Origin: Erythrobacteraceae bacterium
GTDB taxonomy: Bacteria > Pseudomonadota > Alphaproteobacteria > Sphingomonadales > Sphingomonadaceae
DNA length: 64,000 nt
Assembly: GCA_024642525.1 (NCBI GenBank)
Contig: JAHEAX010000059.1
Coordinates: 248,001 to 312,000 of the forward strand
Direction: 5' to 3'
In this document: piece after piece, positions 17,136 to 25,423 of the stretch
Layout of the letters: every line of letters begins with the position of its first letter
Position numbering within the stretch: position 1 is the stretch's first letter
Notes under the pieces: model-generated
Told to the model about the DNA's origin: nothing
Databases searched by the model: none
The model's input: only the letters and a program-made list of their open reading frames with translations
Translations under genes and position numbers: made by a program

Positions 17136-18140
17136 TCAGTCCATCAGACCGTTGCGGCGCAGGCTTTCTGCAAGGATAGTTTCGATCAGCTGGGACTGCG
17201 ACAGCCCGGCCAGTTTGGCAGCGCGGCCATAGACTTTTTCAGACCAGAGGTTGCAGTTGAGGTTCAATTCCAGGAACGTTACGTCGCCTGTTTCCTCGTT
17301 CACCCTGAATTCGAAACGGCCGTAGTCAAACGGACGGTATTCACCCCATAATTTCTGGGTGTATTCCGTTATTTTCGCAGCCATTTCAGGGTTTTCAAAG
17401 GCATCCAGCGAATATTTCTGGCTTCGGTCCACCAGATCGCGCTTTTCGTAATAAGTGCGCAGATGTGCCGGGTCTGCCTGGCGGAAAATCAGCATCGGCA
17501 GGATGACAGGTTCGCCAATGGTGATAACCGGTACTTCGACATCGCTGCCTTCAAGGAAAGGTTCGACGATGGCATCATGCTTGTCGTCGTGAATTTCCTG
17601 GATTGCAGCGCGCACGCCTGCCCAGTCGGTGGCGTCATGCACGCCCCAGCTGGCCGAAGATGCGTTTGGCTTGATGACATAGCGTTCAGCCTTGGGGCAA
17701 TTCGCTTCGTCCACCGGCGCGCCGCGGCGATAGATTGCCCATGGCGCGGTTGGTACGCCAGCAGCCACTGCGGCGCGCTTTGCCAGGTGTTTGTCATCCG
17801 ACAATCCACGCAAGATCGGGCTGGCACCAAGGAAAGGGATGCCCAGCCGAGTGCACAAAAGCGGGCCGAGCATCTCGGAATTGAAGAAACCGGCACGGTT
17901 GAGAAGCGGGAAGACGAAATCAACATCCGGATTTTCGAACAGCACTTCGAAGCTGTTGGCCAGCGTCAGGTTCAGGCCAAGGTCTTCGAGAATGCCACGC
18001 ACTTCGTGATGGTAAACCGCATGGTTGCCATCTTCAGGGTGCAGGGTTCCGTCGCCCATCGCGTGCTTGGCAATGAACATGATCCGCAGGCGATCCTTGG
18101 TTGCCTGGTCAATCGTCAGTGGGGTAATTTCTAAAGCCAA
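17136..18140 (-). CDS. ATP-grasp ligase (D-Ala-D-Ala ligase/RimK-like), substrate unknown
   Basis: A 334-residue ATP-grasp enzyme. Visible features are a preATP-grasp strand (LRIMFIAKHAM), the nucleotide-binding segment RYVIKPNASSASWGVH, the acidic ATP-clamp block IVEPFLEGSDVEVPVI, and the C-terminal metal-binding loop FLELNLNCNLW. Such enzymes join a carboxylate to an amine via an acylphosphate. I place the start at a TTG at 18140 because GAAGGG lies 7 bases upstream and the first beta-strand would otherwise be cut; the next ATG is at 18080. The frame stays open to 18323, but that part overlaps the divergent gene. It probably acts with the neighbouring PLP enzyme (inference). Confidence 0.7.
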   Translation of the reverse strand: MALEITPLTIDQATKDRLRIMFIAKHAMGDGTLHPEDGNHAVYHHEVRGILEDLGLNLTLANSFEVLFENPDVDFVFPLLNRAGFFNSEMLGPLLCTRLGIPFLGASPILRGLSDDKHLAKRAAVAAGVPTAPWAIYRRGAPVDEANCPKAERYVIKPNASSASWGVHDATDWAGVRAAIQEIHDDKHDAIVEPFLEGSDVEVPVITIGEPVILPMLIFRQADPAHLRTYYEKRDLVDRSQKYSLDAFENPEMAAKITEYTQKLWGEYRPFDYGRFEFRVNEETGDVTFLELNLNCNLWSEKVYGRAAKLAGLSQSQLIETILAESLRRNGLMD

Positions 18141-18163
18141 AATAGGGCCCTTCAATTGCTTTA

Positions 18164-18194
18164 AACCGCCCTTTAGGTCTGCTAACGGGCGGTT
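18164..18194. promoter_or_regulatory. Long inverted repeat in the ATP-grasp/PLP divergent intergenic region
   Basis: Two 13-base arms (18164-18176 AACCGCCCTTTAG and 18182-18194 CTAACGGGCGGTT) pair at 12 of 13 positions around a 5-base spacer. The element sits in the 82-bp gap between the two divergent start codons. It could be an operator shared by both promoters, or a hairpin in one or both leader RNAs. No T-run follows on either side, which argues against an intrinsic terminator. Confidence 0.6.
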
Positions 18195-18222
18195 CCAAGC
18201 AGAATTCTGGGAAGAAGCCCAC

Positions 18223-19695
18223 ATGGCACCCGATTTTCCGGACTTCGCTCCGGATTCATTATTGTCCGATACAGCACGGCAGGCAATCGCACTTTTGTCC
18301 AGCGGGGGCGATGCGCGGATCACTCTTGACCCGCAGACCGGCCTTAACCGGTATATGTCTGCGCCCTATCCGCGCAAGGCATTGGCCTTTGCTTCGTCCA
18401 CCGCAAATGACCTCTCAAAAGCTGCATTCAGCCATGTGGTTGGCATCGTGGAAAACGGGCTGGGCGCCTATGCGCCGCGCCTCGCCGCATTGCGCGACCG
18501 GATTCGCGCCGCCTATACCATCGGCGATGCCGCGGATGTGGTCTTCGCGCCATCTGGTACCGATCTCGAATATGTCGCGCTGGCGGCGGTGCTTGGCCGC
18601 AGCGAAGGCGGCATCCACAATATCCTGCTGGGCGCGGACGAAGTCGGCAGGGGCTGCGTCCATTCCGCCAATGGCGATTATTTCGCGGGCGAAACCGCGC
18701 TTGGTGTCGCAACAGAGCCGAAGCGATCGGTCGAGGGGCTCGAAAATGTCAGCCTGACCGATATTGCCGTGCGCTGCGAAGAAGGGATTGCACTCGAAAG
18801 TAGTGAAATACTCGATGCCATAATCATCGAGTTGGAACGTGCGCGTTCGATGGGCAAACATGCGCTGGTCCACGTGGTCCACGGGTCAAAGACCGGCCTG
18901 ATTTTGCCGCAGGGGGCAGAGCTTGATCGGCTGGAAGCGGAATTTCCTGGCCAGTTTACTCTGGTCGTGGATGCCTGCCAGGCTCGCATCGCCAGCCCTG
19001 CCGTGCATGAATATCTGGACCGCGGGGCGATTGTGTTCCTGACAGGGTCGAAATTCATGGGTGGTCCGCCATTCAGCGGCTTTGCAGTTTTGCCCAAGGC
19101 AATGGTGCGCGACGCTGCGGCAATGCCCGCCGGTTTTGCGACCATTTTCCGGCGCGCGGAATGGCCTGCCGACTGGGCCGGCACCGAAATCTTGAGCGAT
19201 GATGAAAATCAGGGTCTTGCCCTGCGTCTGGAAGCTTCGGTGTTCGAGCTTGAGCGGTTCCAGTTGCTGCCCGTGCCGCAAGTTTATGCGGTTATCGCCA
19301 GCTTCCAGCGGGCGCTGGCTGATACGCTGCTGGCACCCTTCGGCTTTAATCTGGTCAAACCTTATCCTGATGGTGAGGAATCCGAAGCGCGCGAGCATCC
19401 GATTGAAATGCAGACGCTGGCGACACTGGATGTAAGCTCCTTGCCATGTGCGCGCAGTTTCGAGCAGGCAGAAGCGCTGCACAAGGCGCTGGCGCTGTCA
19501 GGCGTGCGGCTGGGGCAGCCGGTTAAAAGCGTGCGGACGATTGAAGGCGAATGGGCGGGGACGCTCCGTGTTGGCCTGTCGATGGGGCAAATCAGCCGCT
19601 GGGCTTCGCTCACCCCGGACGAACAGCTTGCCACCATTTCAGCCGAATTGCAGCAAGTCGCGCAAGCGATGCGCGAAGCAGCCGCGCTGGCCTGA
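18223..19695 (+). CDS. PLP-dependent fold-type I enzyme (aminotransferase class V-like), function unknown
   Basis: A 490-residue pyridoxal-phosphate enzyme. The phosphate-binding turn is APSGTDLEY (residues 109-117), the pyridine-N aspartate is Asp250 in VVDACQARI, and the Schiff-base lysine is Lys277 in LTGSKFMGGPPFSG. The arrangement resembles class V aminotransferases, cysteine desulfurases and kynureninases, but the length and C-terminal part match none of these clearly. The start at 18223 has a good GGGAAGAAG site. It is divergent from the ATP-grasp gene; the pair suggests amino-acid-derived metabolite synthesis, which is inference. Confidence 0.7.
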   Translation: MAPDFPDFAPDSLLSDTARQAIALLSSGGDARITLDPQTGLNRYMSAPYPRKALAFASSTANDLSKAAFSHVVGIVENGLGAYAPRLAALRDRIRAAYTIGDAADVVFAPSGTDLEYVALAAVLGRSEGGIHNILLGADEVGRGCVHSANGDYFAGETALGVATEPKRSVEGLENVSLTDIAVRCEEGIALESSEILDAIIIELERARSMGKHALVHVVHGSKTGLILPQGAELDRLEAEFPGQFTLVVDACQARIASPAVHEYLDRGAIVFLTGSKFMGGPPFSGFAVLPKAMVRDAAAMPAGFATIFRRAEWPADWAGTEILSDDENQGLALRLEASVFELERFQLLPVPQVYAVIASFQRALADTLLAPFGFNLVKPYPDGEESEAREHPIEMQTLATLDVSSLPCARSFEQAEALHKALALSGVRLGQPVKSVRTIEGEWAGTLRVGLSMGQISRWASLTPDEQLATISAELQQVAQAMREAAALA

Positions 19696-19714
19696 CAGCC
19701 CGCACTGGCTCAGG

Positions 19715-20608
19715 TCAAATGCCTGCCAGTTTCGCTGTATCGAGAATCGCGGCCGCAAACCCGTCAGGATCGTCTTCCTGAATGAAATGCCCGCCCTTCA
19801 AGGTGCGATGCAGATCGTGTTTCGCACCCGGAATCCGTTCCCTGAACGGAGCATCGCCGCCCCGCGTTATCGGATCGCCATCGCTGAAACAGCAGGTGAA
19901 GGGTTTGTCGAAAGTTTCGAGGACTTTCCACGCTGCCAACTGATCCGGCACGGCAACATTTTCGCCCAATGGCACCAGTGACGGGAATATCCGCGCACCG
20001 GCCTTGCTGGCACGGGTGGCAAAGGGCGCATCATAGGCGCACACGACATCGTCACCGAGTTCAGTTGTGGTGGCCCGCTGGATGATGCCACCAATCGGGA
20101 ACACGGGGCTCATCTTTGAAAAGGCGCGCCACGCGGCAAAGGCCGGCGGCGGGTCCTGACCGGCCGGAAGCCCGCCATTGGCGAGTACAACCCCTGCAAA
20201 TTTGTCAGGCATCGCTGCAACCAGCCGCAGGCCGATCAGTGAGCCCCAGTCCTGGCAGGCCAGGATCACGCGTTCCAGCCCGAGCGCGGTGAACCATTCC
20301 TGCATCCATGCAACATGGCCCGCATAGGAATATGCGCCCTTGGATGTCAGCTTGTCCGATTTGCCAAAGCCCACCAGATCTGGCGCAACCACCCGGTAGC
20401 CTGCTTGCACCACAGGCGGAATCATCTTGCGGTAAAGGAAGCTCCAGCTCGGTTCGCCATGGATCATCAGAACAATGGGCGCATCGCGCGGACCTTCGTC
20501 GACATAATGCATACGCAAACCGTCGCCCAGCGTGTGATAATGCGGGGGGAAGGGAAAGTCAGGCACATTGGAGAACCTGTCATCAGGTGTGCGATAGATT
20601 TCGGCCAT
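19715..20608 (-). CDS. dhmA: Haloalkane dehalogenase (HLD-I type)
   Basis: A 297-residue alpha/beta hydrolase. The nucleophile is Asp120 followed by Trp121 (ACQDWGS), the oxyanion/halide motif is HGEPSWSFLYR with Glu52, the catalytic acid is probably Asp245 (DGDPITRG) and the base is His274 (KGGHFIQED). The placement of the acid after strand 7 fits subfamily I (DhlA/DhmA). The reaction would be hydrolysis of haloalkanes to alcohol and halide; substrate range cannot be predicted. The start ATG at 20608 follows AAAGGA; in-frame sequence upstream to 20779 overlaps the divergent methyltransferase gene and is rejected. Confidence 0.88.
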   Translation of the reverse strand: MAEIYRTPDDRFSNVPDFPFPPHYHTLGDGLRMHYVDEGPRDAPIVLMIHGEPSWSFLYRKMIPPVVQAGYRVVAPDLVGFGKSDKLTSKGAYSYAGHVAWMQEWFTALGLERVILACQDWGSLIGLRLVAAMPDKFAGVVLANGGLPAGQDPPPAFAAWRAFSKMSPVFPIGGIIQRATTTELGDDVVCAYDAPFATRASKAGARIFPSLVPLGENVAVPDQLAAWKVLETFDKPFTCCFSDGDPITRGGDAPFRERIPGAKHDLHRTLKGGHFIQEDDPDGFAAAILDTAKLAGI

Positions 20609-20669
20609 GGAAATTCCTTTCAGTCCGGCGCATGATGCCTGTCGAGGGCGCGATTGGGAAGGGATGACG

Positions 20670-21305
20670 ATGGGGCTGGCAAGTTGGTGGGATAGGCATG
20701 GCGTTCCGCGAATAATCAAGGTGGCGTGCGGTGCGCCGCAAATATTGAAACTGCGTTCGCAGCTTATTCCCCTGGCCAAGGGCGATGTGTTTGAACTGGG
20801 CTGCGGCGGCGGGATAAACCAGCAGTTCTACCGCGCCGATGCCATCACCAGCTATGCCGGTATCGACCCGGGTGCCAAGCTGCTGGAATATGCGCGCGGC
20901 GAGGCTGAAAAGAAGGGATGGAAAGCCGATATCCGCGATGGAATTGGCGAAGATATCCCCTTCGAGAGCGAAAGCTTCGACACGGTTGTCTGCACCTACA
21001 CGCTATGTTCGGTGCAGGATTCAGCGCAGGTTCTGAAGGAAATGCGCCGTATATTGCGGCCCGGCGGCACATTGCTGTTCCTCGAACATGGTCGTGCGCC
21101 CGATGCCGATGTCGCCAAATGGCAGGATCGCATCGAACCTGTCTGGAAACCCATTGCAGGCGGTTGCCATCTGACCCGCCCGATCACCAGTGCCGTCAGG
21201 CAAGGGGGTTTCGAAGTGCAGCCAATGGGCGCGCAATATACGCCCAAGACGCCGCGCTGGGCTGGCTGGATGGAATGGGGTTCGGCAGTAAAAAGCGATA
21301 CCTGA
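20670..21305 (+). CDS. Class I SAM-dependent methyltransferase
   Basis: A 211-residue Rossmann-fold methyltransferase of the UbiE/METTL7-like group. Motif I is VFELGCGGGINQQFY (about residue 40), motif II is SYAGIDPG, motif III is DIPFESESFDTVVCTYTLC and the post-motif is LRPGGTLLFLEHGR. There is no membrane segment, and the substrate is unknown. I prefer the ATG at 20670, with GGAAGG 6-7 bases upstream, over the ATG at 20664, which abuts that site. It is divergent from the dehalogenase (61-bp gap) and followed 13 bases later by a hydrolase. Confidence 0.85.
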   Translation: MGLASWWDRHGVPRIIKVACGAPQILKLRSQLIPLAKGDVFELGCGGGINQQFYRADAITSYAGIDPGAKLLEYARGEAEKKGWKADIRDGIGEDIPFESESFDTVVCTYTLCSVQDSAQVLKEMRRILRPGGTLLFLEHGRAPDADVAKWQDRIEPVWKPIAGGCHLTRPITSAVRQGGFEVQPMGAQYTPKTPRWAGWMEWGSAVKSDT

Positions 21306-21318
21306 CAGGGGCTTGGCT

Positions 21319-22071
21319 ATGGCTGTGGCCGCGAAAATCTATTTCCACGGGATGCCCGGTTCGGCAGATGAACTGGCTTTTTTGGACGCCGGGGCTTGCG
21401 CAGACATCTGGGCACCGGATCGAGTCCGCGATGCACCCCAACTGCAGTTTCAGGAATATCTGACCCATCTGGAACTTGGCATTCGGCACCGGTTTCCGGC
21501 GGGCCCGCTCCATCTGATCGGCTTTTCGCTCGGCGCTCGAATGGCGCTCGAAATGGCGGCGCGGTTGGGTGAACGGGTCGAGAAAATCGACCTCGTATCT
21601 GCTGCTGCGCCCCTTGAATGTGGTGTCGATCTCAATGCCATGGCCGGTGGGCGTGTGTTTCGTCTGGCCCGTGATGCACCGCGCCGATTTGCGCTGCTGA
21701 CCACGGCCCAGCATTTTCTGTCTTCTTTAAGTTCGGCCCTGACATTTCGGCTGATCTTCAGCAGCGTCAAAGGCGGCGATATCGCCTTGGCAAAGGATCC
21801 GGACTTCCGGCAGATTCTGGAACGGGCATTACGGACCAGTTTTTCTTCCTCGCGAAACGGATATCTGCGCGAGATGATTGCCTATGTCGCCCCGTGGACC
21901 GAGATCCTCGCACGCGTGAAGGCTCCGGTCACGTTGTGGCATGGAAGTGATGACAATTGGTCTCCGCCCCAGATGTCCGATTGGCTGGCATCGAAGTTGC
22001 AATGCGTTGCGGCGCACCATATTCTCGACGGACAATCACATTATTCCACTCTGAAGCGGGCGGAACTATAG
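21319..22071 (+). CDS. Alpha/beta hydrolase
   Basis: A 250-residue serine hydrolase. The nucleophile elbow is IGFSLGAR with Ser70, the acid is probably Asp in LWHGSDDNW, and the base is His in DGQSHYS near the C-terminus. The N-terminus KIYFHGMPGS supplies the HG oxyanion motif. It may be a thioesterase or esterase; it resembles no named enzyme closely. An in-frame TTG at 21313 could replace the chosen ATG at 21319. It is probably co-transcribed with the methyltransferase and ends just before a strong terminator. Confidence 0.75.
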   Translation: MAVAAKIYFHGMPGSADELAFLDAGACADIWAPDRVRDAPQLQFQEYLTHLELGIRHRFPAGPLHLIGFSLGARMALEMAARLGERVEKIDLVSAAAPLECGVDLNAMAGGRVFRLARDAPRRFALLTTAQHFLSSLSSALTFRLIFSSVKGGDIALAKDPDFRQILERALRTSFSSSRNGYLREMIAYVAPWTEILARVKAPVTLWHGSDDNWSPPQMSDWLASKLQCVAAHHILDGQSHYSTLKRAEL

Positions 22072-22083
22072 GCGCGAAGATAA

Positions 22084-22119
22084 AAAAGGCCCCCGATCCG
22101 GCAGGAAAGGGGGCCTTTT
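22084..22119. terminator. Bidirectional intrinsic terminator
   Basis: Perfect 11-bp arms AAAAGGCCCCC (22084-22094) and GGGGGCCTTTT (22109-22119) around a 14-base loop give a GC-rich hairpin with A- and T-runs on both sides. It separates the convergent hydrolase and RNase E genes and should work in both directions. Confidence 0.9.
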
Positions 22120-22135
22120 GTCTTATCGGTAGCGC

Positions 22136-24973
22136 TTACCCGAAGGTGCGCTGCCACCAGCCACCGCGGCGCGGGGCGTCGGATTGTTCGCCAGTGCCGC
22201 TCTCTTCAGCCGTCTGCTGCGCAGTATCTGCCTTTTCAGCGGATTTGGCAGCGGTCTTGGGTGCGGCGCGTTTGCGGGCGGGTTTGGCTGCTGGTGCAGC
22301 TTCGCCTTCTGCCGCTTCTTCAGCAGCTGCAGGTGCGGCTTTCTTGCGGCTGGCGCGCTTCGGCTTTTCAGCGGCTGGCGCTTCATCCGAAGGGACATCT
22401 GCCACGTCTGCTGCAGGTTCGGCAACCTTCTTGCGGCTGCGGCTAGCGCGCTTGGGCTTTTCATCCGCCGGTGCTTCGGCTTCACCTGCAGGTGCTGCTT
22501 CTGCATCGACAACCTTCTTTGCGCGTGAGCGACGTTTCGGCTTCGGTGCTTCTTCGGCGGTTTCAGCTGCTCCATCAGGGCCGGATACGACAGCCATGTC
22601 GTCCTTCACCTGCTCGGCAATGGCGTCGAGGTTTGCAGCATCCTGCTCGGTTACTTCGCCATTCGCGTTGCCATTTTCAGGGCCATCTTCGTTGGTGTTC
22701 TCACCGGCATTTTCACCGGCGTTCTCACCATCACCGCGGCCACGTCCACGGCGGCGACGGCCACCACGGCGACGACGCTTCTTTGGCCGTTCTTCGCCAT
22801 CATCGTCATGATCGGTTGCTGGTGATGCAGATTCGGCTTGGGCTTCATCGCCGTTCGCGCCGCTCTGTTCTCCGGCTTGATCACCACCGTTTTCGCCGTT
22901 TGGCTTCTTGCGGCCACGGCCGCCACGGCGGCGGCGGCGGCGCTTGTTATCACCGTCGCCATCGTCGGCATCATTGCGCGCGTTGCTGCGGCCCTGATTG
23001 CGGTCGCTGGTTTCTTCCTCATCATCATCATAATCATCTTCGACGATATCACTGTCATCGTCTTCCTCGATCATGATTGGCGCGAATTTCGGCGCTTCGG
23101 TCGGGCGTGGGCCCGAACTGCTGACAGCCATCTTGGCGCCTTCGTCTTCACCTTCCGGCACGACCTGCACTGTCACGCCGTAGCGATCTTCGATCTCGGT
23201 CAGGTCAGCACGCTTGGTGTTGAGCATATATACCGCTGCTTCGGTGCTGGCTGCCAGCGTGATGATGGTGCCGCGGCCCTTGGCTGCTTCATCCTCGATC
23301 AGGCGCAGGGCGGAAAGGCCGGCGCTGGATGCAGTGCGGACCAGGCCTGTGCCATCGCAATGCGGGCAATCGCGTGTGGTGGCTTCAAGCACGCCTGTGC
23401 GCAGGCGCTGACGGCTCATTTCCATCAGGCCGAAGCCGGAAATGCGGCCAACCTGAATGCGGGCGCGGTCATTCTTCAGCGCGTCCTTCATCGCCTTTTC
23501 AACCTTACGGACGTTGGAGTTATACTCCATGTCGATAAAGTCGATCACCACGAGGCCGGCCATATCGCGCAGGCGCAACTGGCGGGCAATTTCGCGGGCG
23601 GCTTCAAGGTTGGTTGCAGTGGCGGTCGCTTCAATCCCGTGTTCCTTGGTGGAACGGCCGGAGTTGATGTCGATGGAGACCAGCGCTTCTGTCGGGTTGA
23701 TGACGAGATAGCCGCCGGATTTCAGCTGGACTACCGGATCATACATGGCCCGCAGCTGGTCTTCCGCGCCAAAACGCTGGAACAGCGGCACAGGGTCCGA
23801 ATAGGCTTTTACCCGGCGCGCATGGCTGGGCATCAGCAGTTTCATGAATTCCTTGGCGGCCTTGTAACCCGCTTCGCCTTCAACCACGACTTCTTCGATT
23901 TCGCGGTTGTAGATATCGCGAATGGCGCGCTTGATCAGGTCGCTGTCCGAATGGATCAGCGCCGGTGCGCTTGACCCCAATGTGCGATCACGGATTTCGT
24001 CCCACAGACGAGCAAGATAATCGAAGTCACGCTTGATTTCGGTCTTGGTGCGCGAAAGGCCTGCCGTGCGGACGATAAGGCCCATGTTGCGCGGCAGGCT
24101 GAGGTCAGAAACGACCTGCTTCAAACGCTTGCGATCCTGCGCGCTGGAAATCTTGCGCGAGATCCCGCCGCCGTGGCTGCTGTTCGGCATCAACACGGTG
24201 TAGCGGCCCGCCAGGCTGAGATAAGTCGTCAGGGCAGCGCCCTTGTTGCCGCGTTCTTCCTTGACCACCTGGACAAGCAGAACCTGGCGGCGCTGGATCA
24301 CATCCTGGATCTTGTAGCGGCGACGCAGCGCCATGCGCTTTGCACGGGCTTCGTCCACGGCCTTGGCACGGCTCTTGTTGCCGCCGCGGCCACGGCCCTT
24401 TGCACGGCGTGCACGGCCACGACCACCGCGCGAATTGTCACTGTCTTCGCCGTCAGCGCCGTTTTCATCGTCACTGTCGTCATCGTCATCATCATCGTCG
24501 CCATCGAGATGGCCTTCCTCGATGGTGGCGACCTTGTCTTTTTCGGACGTGTCGATTTCTTCAAGGCCGTCTTCAGCAAGGTCTTCGACCAGTGCTTCGG
24601 ACGATTCATCTTCCGCATCATATTCGTCGCCGGGAAGATTGCCTTCGTCTTCCTCTGCAGCGCGCAGGGCGGCTTCTTCTTCGGCGGCTTCGGCTTCTTC
24701 AGCCAGAAGTGCTTCGCGATCCTCTTTCGGGATCTGGTAATAGTCGGGATGAATTTCGCTAAAGGCGAGGAAGCCGTGCCGGTTTCCGCCGAAGTCGACA
24801 AATGCCGCCTGCAGCGAAGGTTCTACACGGGTTACCTTTGCGAGATAGATATTGCCCTTGATCTGCTTGTGTTCGGCAGATTCGAAATCGAATTCTTCAA
24901 TCCGGTTTCCTTTGAGCACCGCCACCCGGGTCTCTTCCGAGTGGCGCGCATCGATTAGCATGCGCGTTGCCAT
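22136..24973 (-). CDS. rne: Ribonuclease E
   Basis: A 945-residue endoribonuclease, the core of the RNA degradosome. The N-terminus MATRMLIDARHSEETRVAVL begins the RNase H-like/S1 part. The S1 domain is split by a very acidic insertion (about residues 85-180, with a run of eight Asp) followed by an Arg/Gly-rich stretch (181-215), and resumes at YKIQDVIQRRQVLLVQV. The catalytic DNase I-like region has VSIDINSGRST and VVIDFIDM; the Zn-link is CPHCDGTG. The last 330 or so residues are disordered, Lys/Arg/Ala/Glu-rich and probably bind RNA or partner proteins. The start at 24973 follows GGAGA; an 11-codon GTG extension is rejected. Confidence 0.95.
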   Translation of the reverse strand: MATRMLIDARHSEETRVAVLKGNRIEEFDFESAEHKQIKGNIYLAKVTRVEPSLQAAFVDFGGNRHGFLAFSEIHPDYYQIPKEDREALLAEEAEAAEEEAALRAAEEDEGNLPGDEYDAEDESSEALVEDLAEDGLEEIDTSEKDKVATIEEGHLDGDDDDDDDDSDDENGADGEDSDNSRGGRGRARRAKGRGRGGNKSRAKAVDEARAKRMALRRRYKIQDVIQRRQVLLVQVVKEERGNKGAALTTYLSLAGRYTVLMPNSSHGGGISRKISSAQDRKRLKQVVSDLSLPRNMGLIVRTAGLSRTKTEIKRDFDYLARLWDEIRDRTLGSSAPALIHSDSDLIKRAIRDIYNREIEEVVVEGEAGYKAAKEFMKLLMPSHARRVKAYSDPVPLFQRFGAEDQLRAMYDPVVQLKSGGYLVINPTEALVSIDINSGRSTKEHGIEATATATNLEAAREIARQLRLRDMAGLVVIDFIDMEYNSNVRKVEKAMKDALKNDRARIQVGRISGFGLMEMSRQRLRTGVLEATTRDCPHCDGTGLVRTASSAGLSALRLIEDEAAKGRGTIITLAASTEAAVYMLNTKRADLTEIEDRYGVTVQVVPEGEDEGAKMAVSSSGPRPTEAPKFAPIMIEEDDDSDIVEDDYDDDEEETSDRNQGRSNARNDADDGDGDNKRRRRRRGGRGRKKPNGENGGDQAGEQSGANGDEAQAESASPATDHDDDGEERPKKRRRRGGRRRRGRGRGDGENAGENAGENTNEDGPENGNANGEVTEQDAANLDAIAEQVKDDMAVVSGPDGAAETAEEAPKPKRRSRAKKVVDAEAAPAGEAEAPADEKPKRASRSRKKVAEPAADVADVPSDEAPAAEKPKRASRKKAAPAAAEEAAEGEAAPAAKPARKRAAPKTAAKSAEKADTAQQTAEESGTGEQSDAPRRGGWWQRTFG

Positions 24974-25423
24974 TATAGTGTCTCCAGGCGCAACCGGGCG
25001 GACCATGGTCTGAAACCACGCCAGCCAGAGTGTTGCGCGCCATTATGTGGAAACCGCGCGCCCCGTGGGGACGTGCGGCAATATGAAACCGGCCCGTGCG
25101 CGTTGGCGCGGCGGACCGGGGTGATGTGTCTGCAATTTTGGGAATGCGCTTTGTTAGCGCTGCCTGACCGGCCCATACCCCGACGCAGCGCTGCGGCTGA
25201 ATCGTAAGGGTGGCGGGGAGGCTTCTCATCTATGCATCAACCTGTAGGAGCGACGGGCATAAGGCCCGAAGCCGGTTCCGGTTGTCCTTTCACCAGTCAT
25301 TACGCCAATTGCGTAACCCCGGTTTGAAAGAACGGTTTACCGGTGCCCGTCAGCTAGCACTGTGCGTTTCGTTGAGCAACCATATTGCGCATCACCCCCG
25401 CAACATCGTAACGATAGCGCGCA
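24974..25423. promoter_or_regulatory. Divergent rne/amiC intergenic region
   Basis: 450 bases without a supported gene lie between the two divergent starts. Most of it probably forms the 5' leader of rne on the minus strand; rne leaders in other bacteria mediate autoregulation, but I see no conserved structure here beyond short GC dyads such as CCCCGTGGGG at 25061-25070 and paired GCGCGC hexamers at 25035-25040 and 25056-25061. No convincing -35/-10 pair could be assigned on either strand. Short open frames here lack ribosome sites and typical codon use. Confidence 0.35.

Noticed and set aside
22838-23974. Plus-strand open frame of 378 codons opposite rne
   Set aside because: Antisense to the conserved catalytic part of RNase E; the hydrophobic look arises from complementing acidic codons.
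24173-24958. Plus-strand open frame with apparent membrane segments opposite rne
   Set aside because: The Val/Ile/Phe runs are the complement of the Asp/Glu-rich insertion in RNase E.
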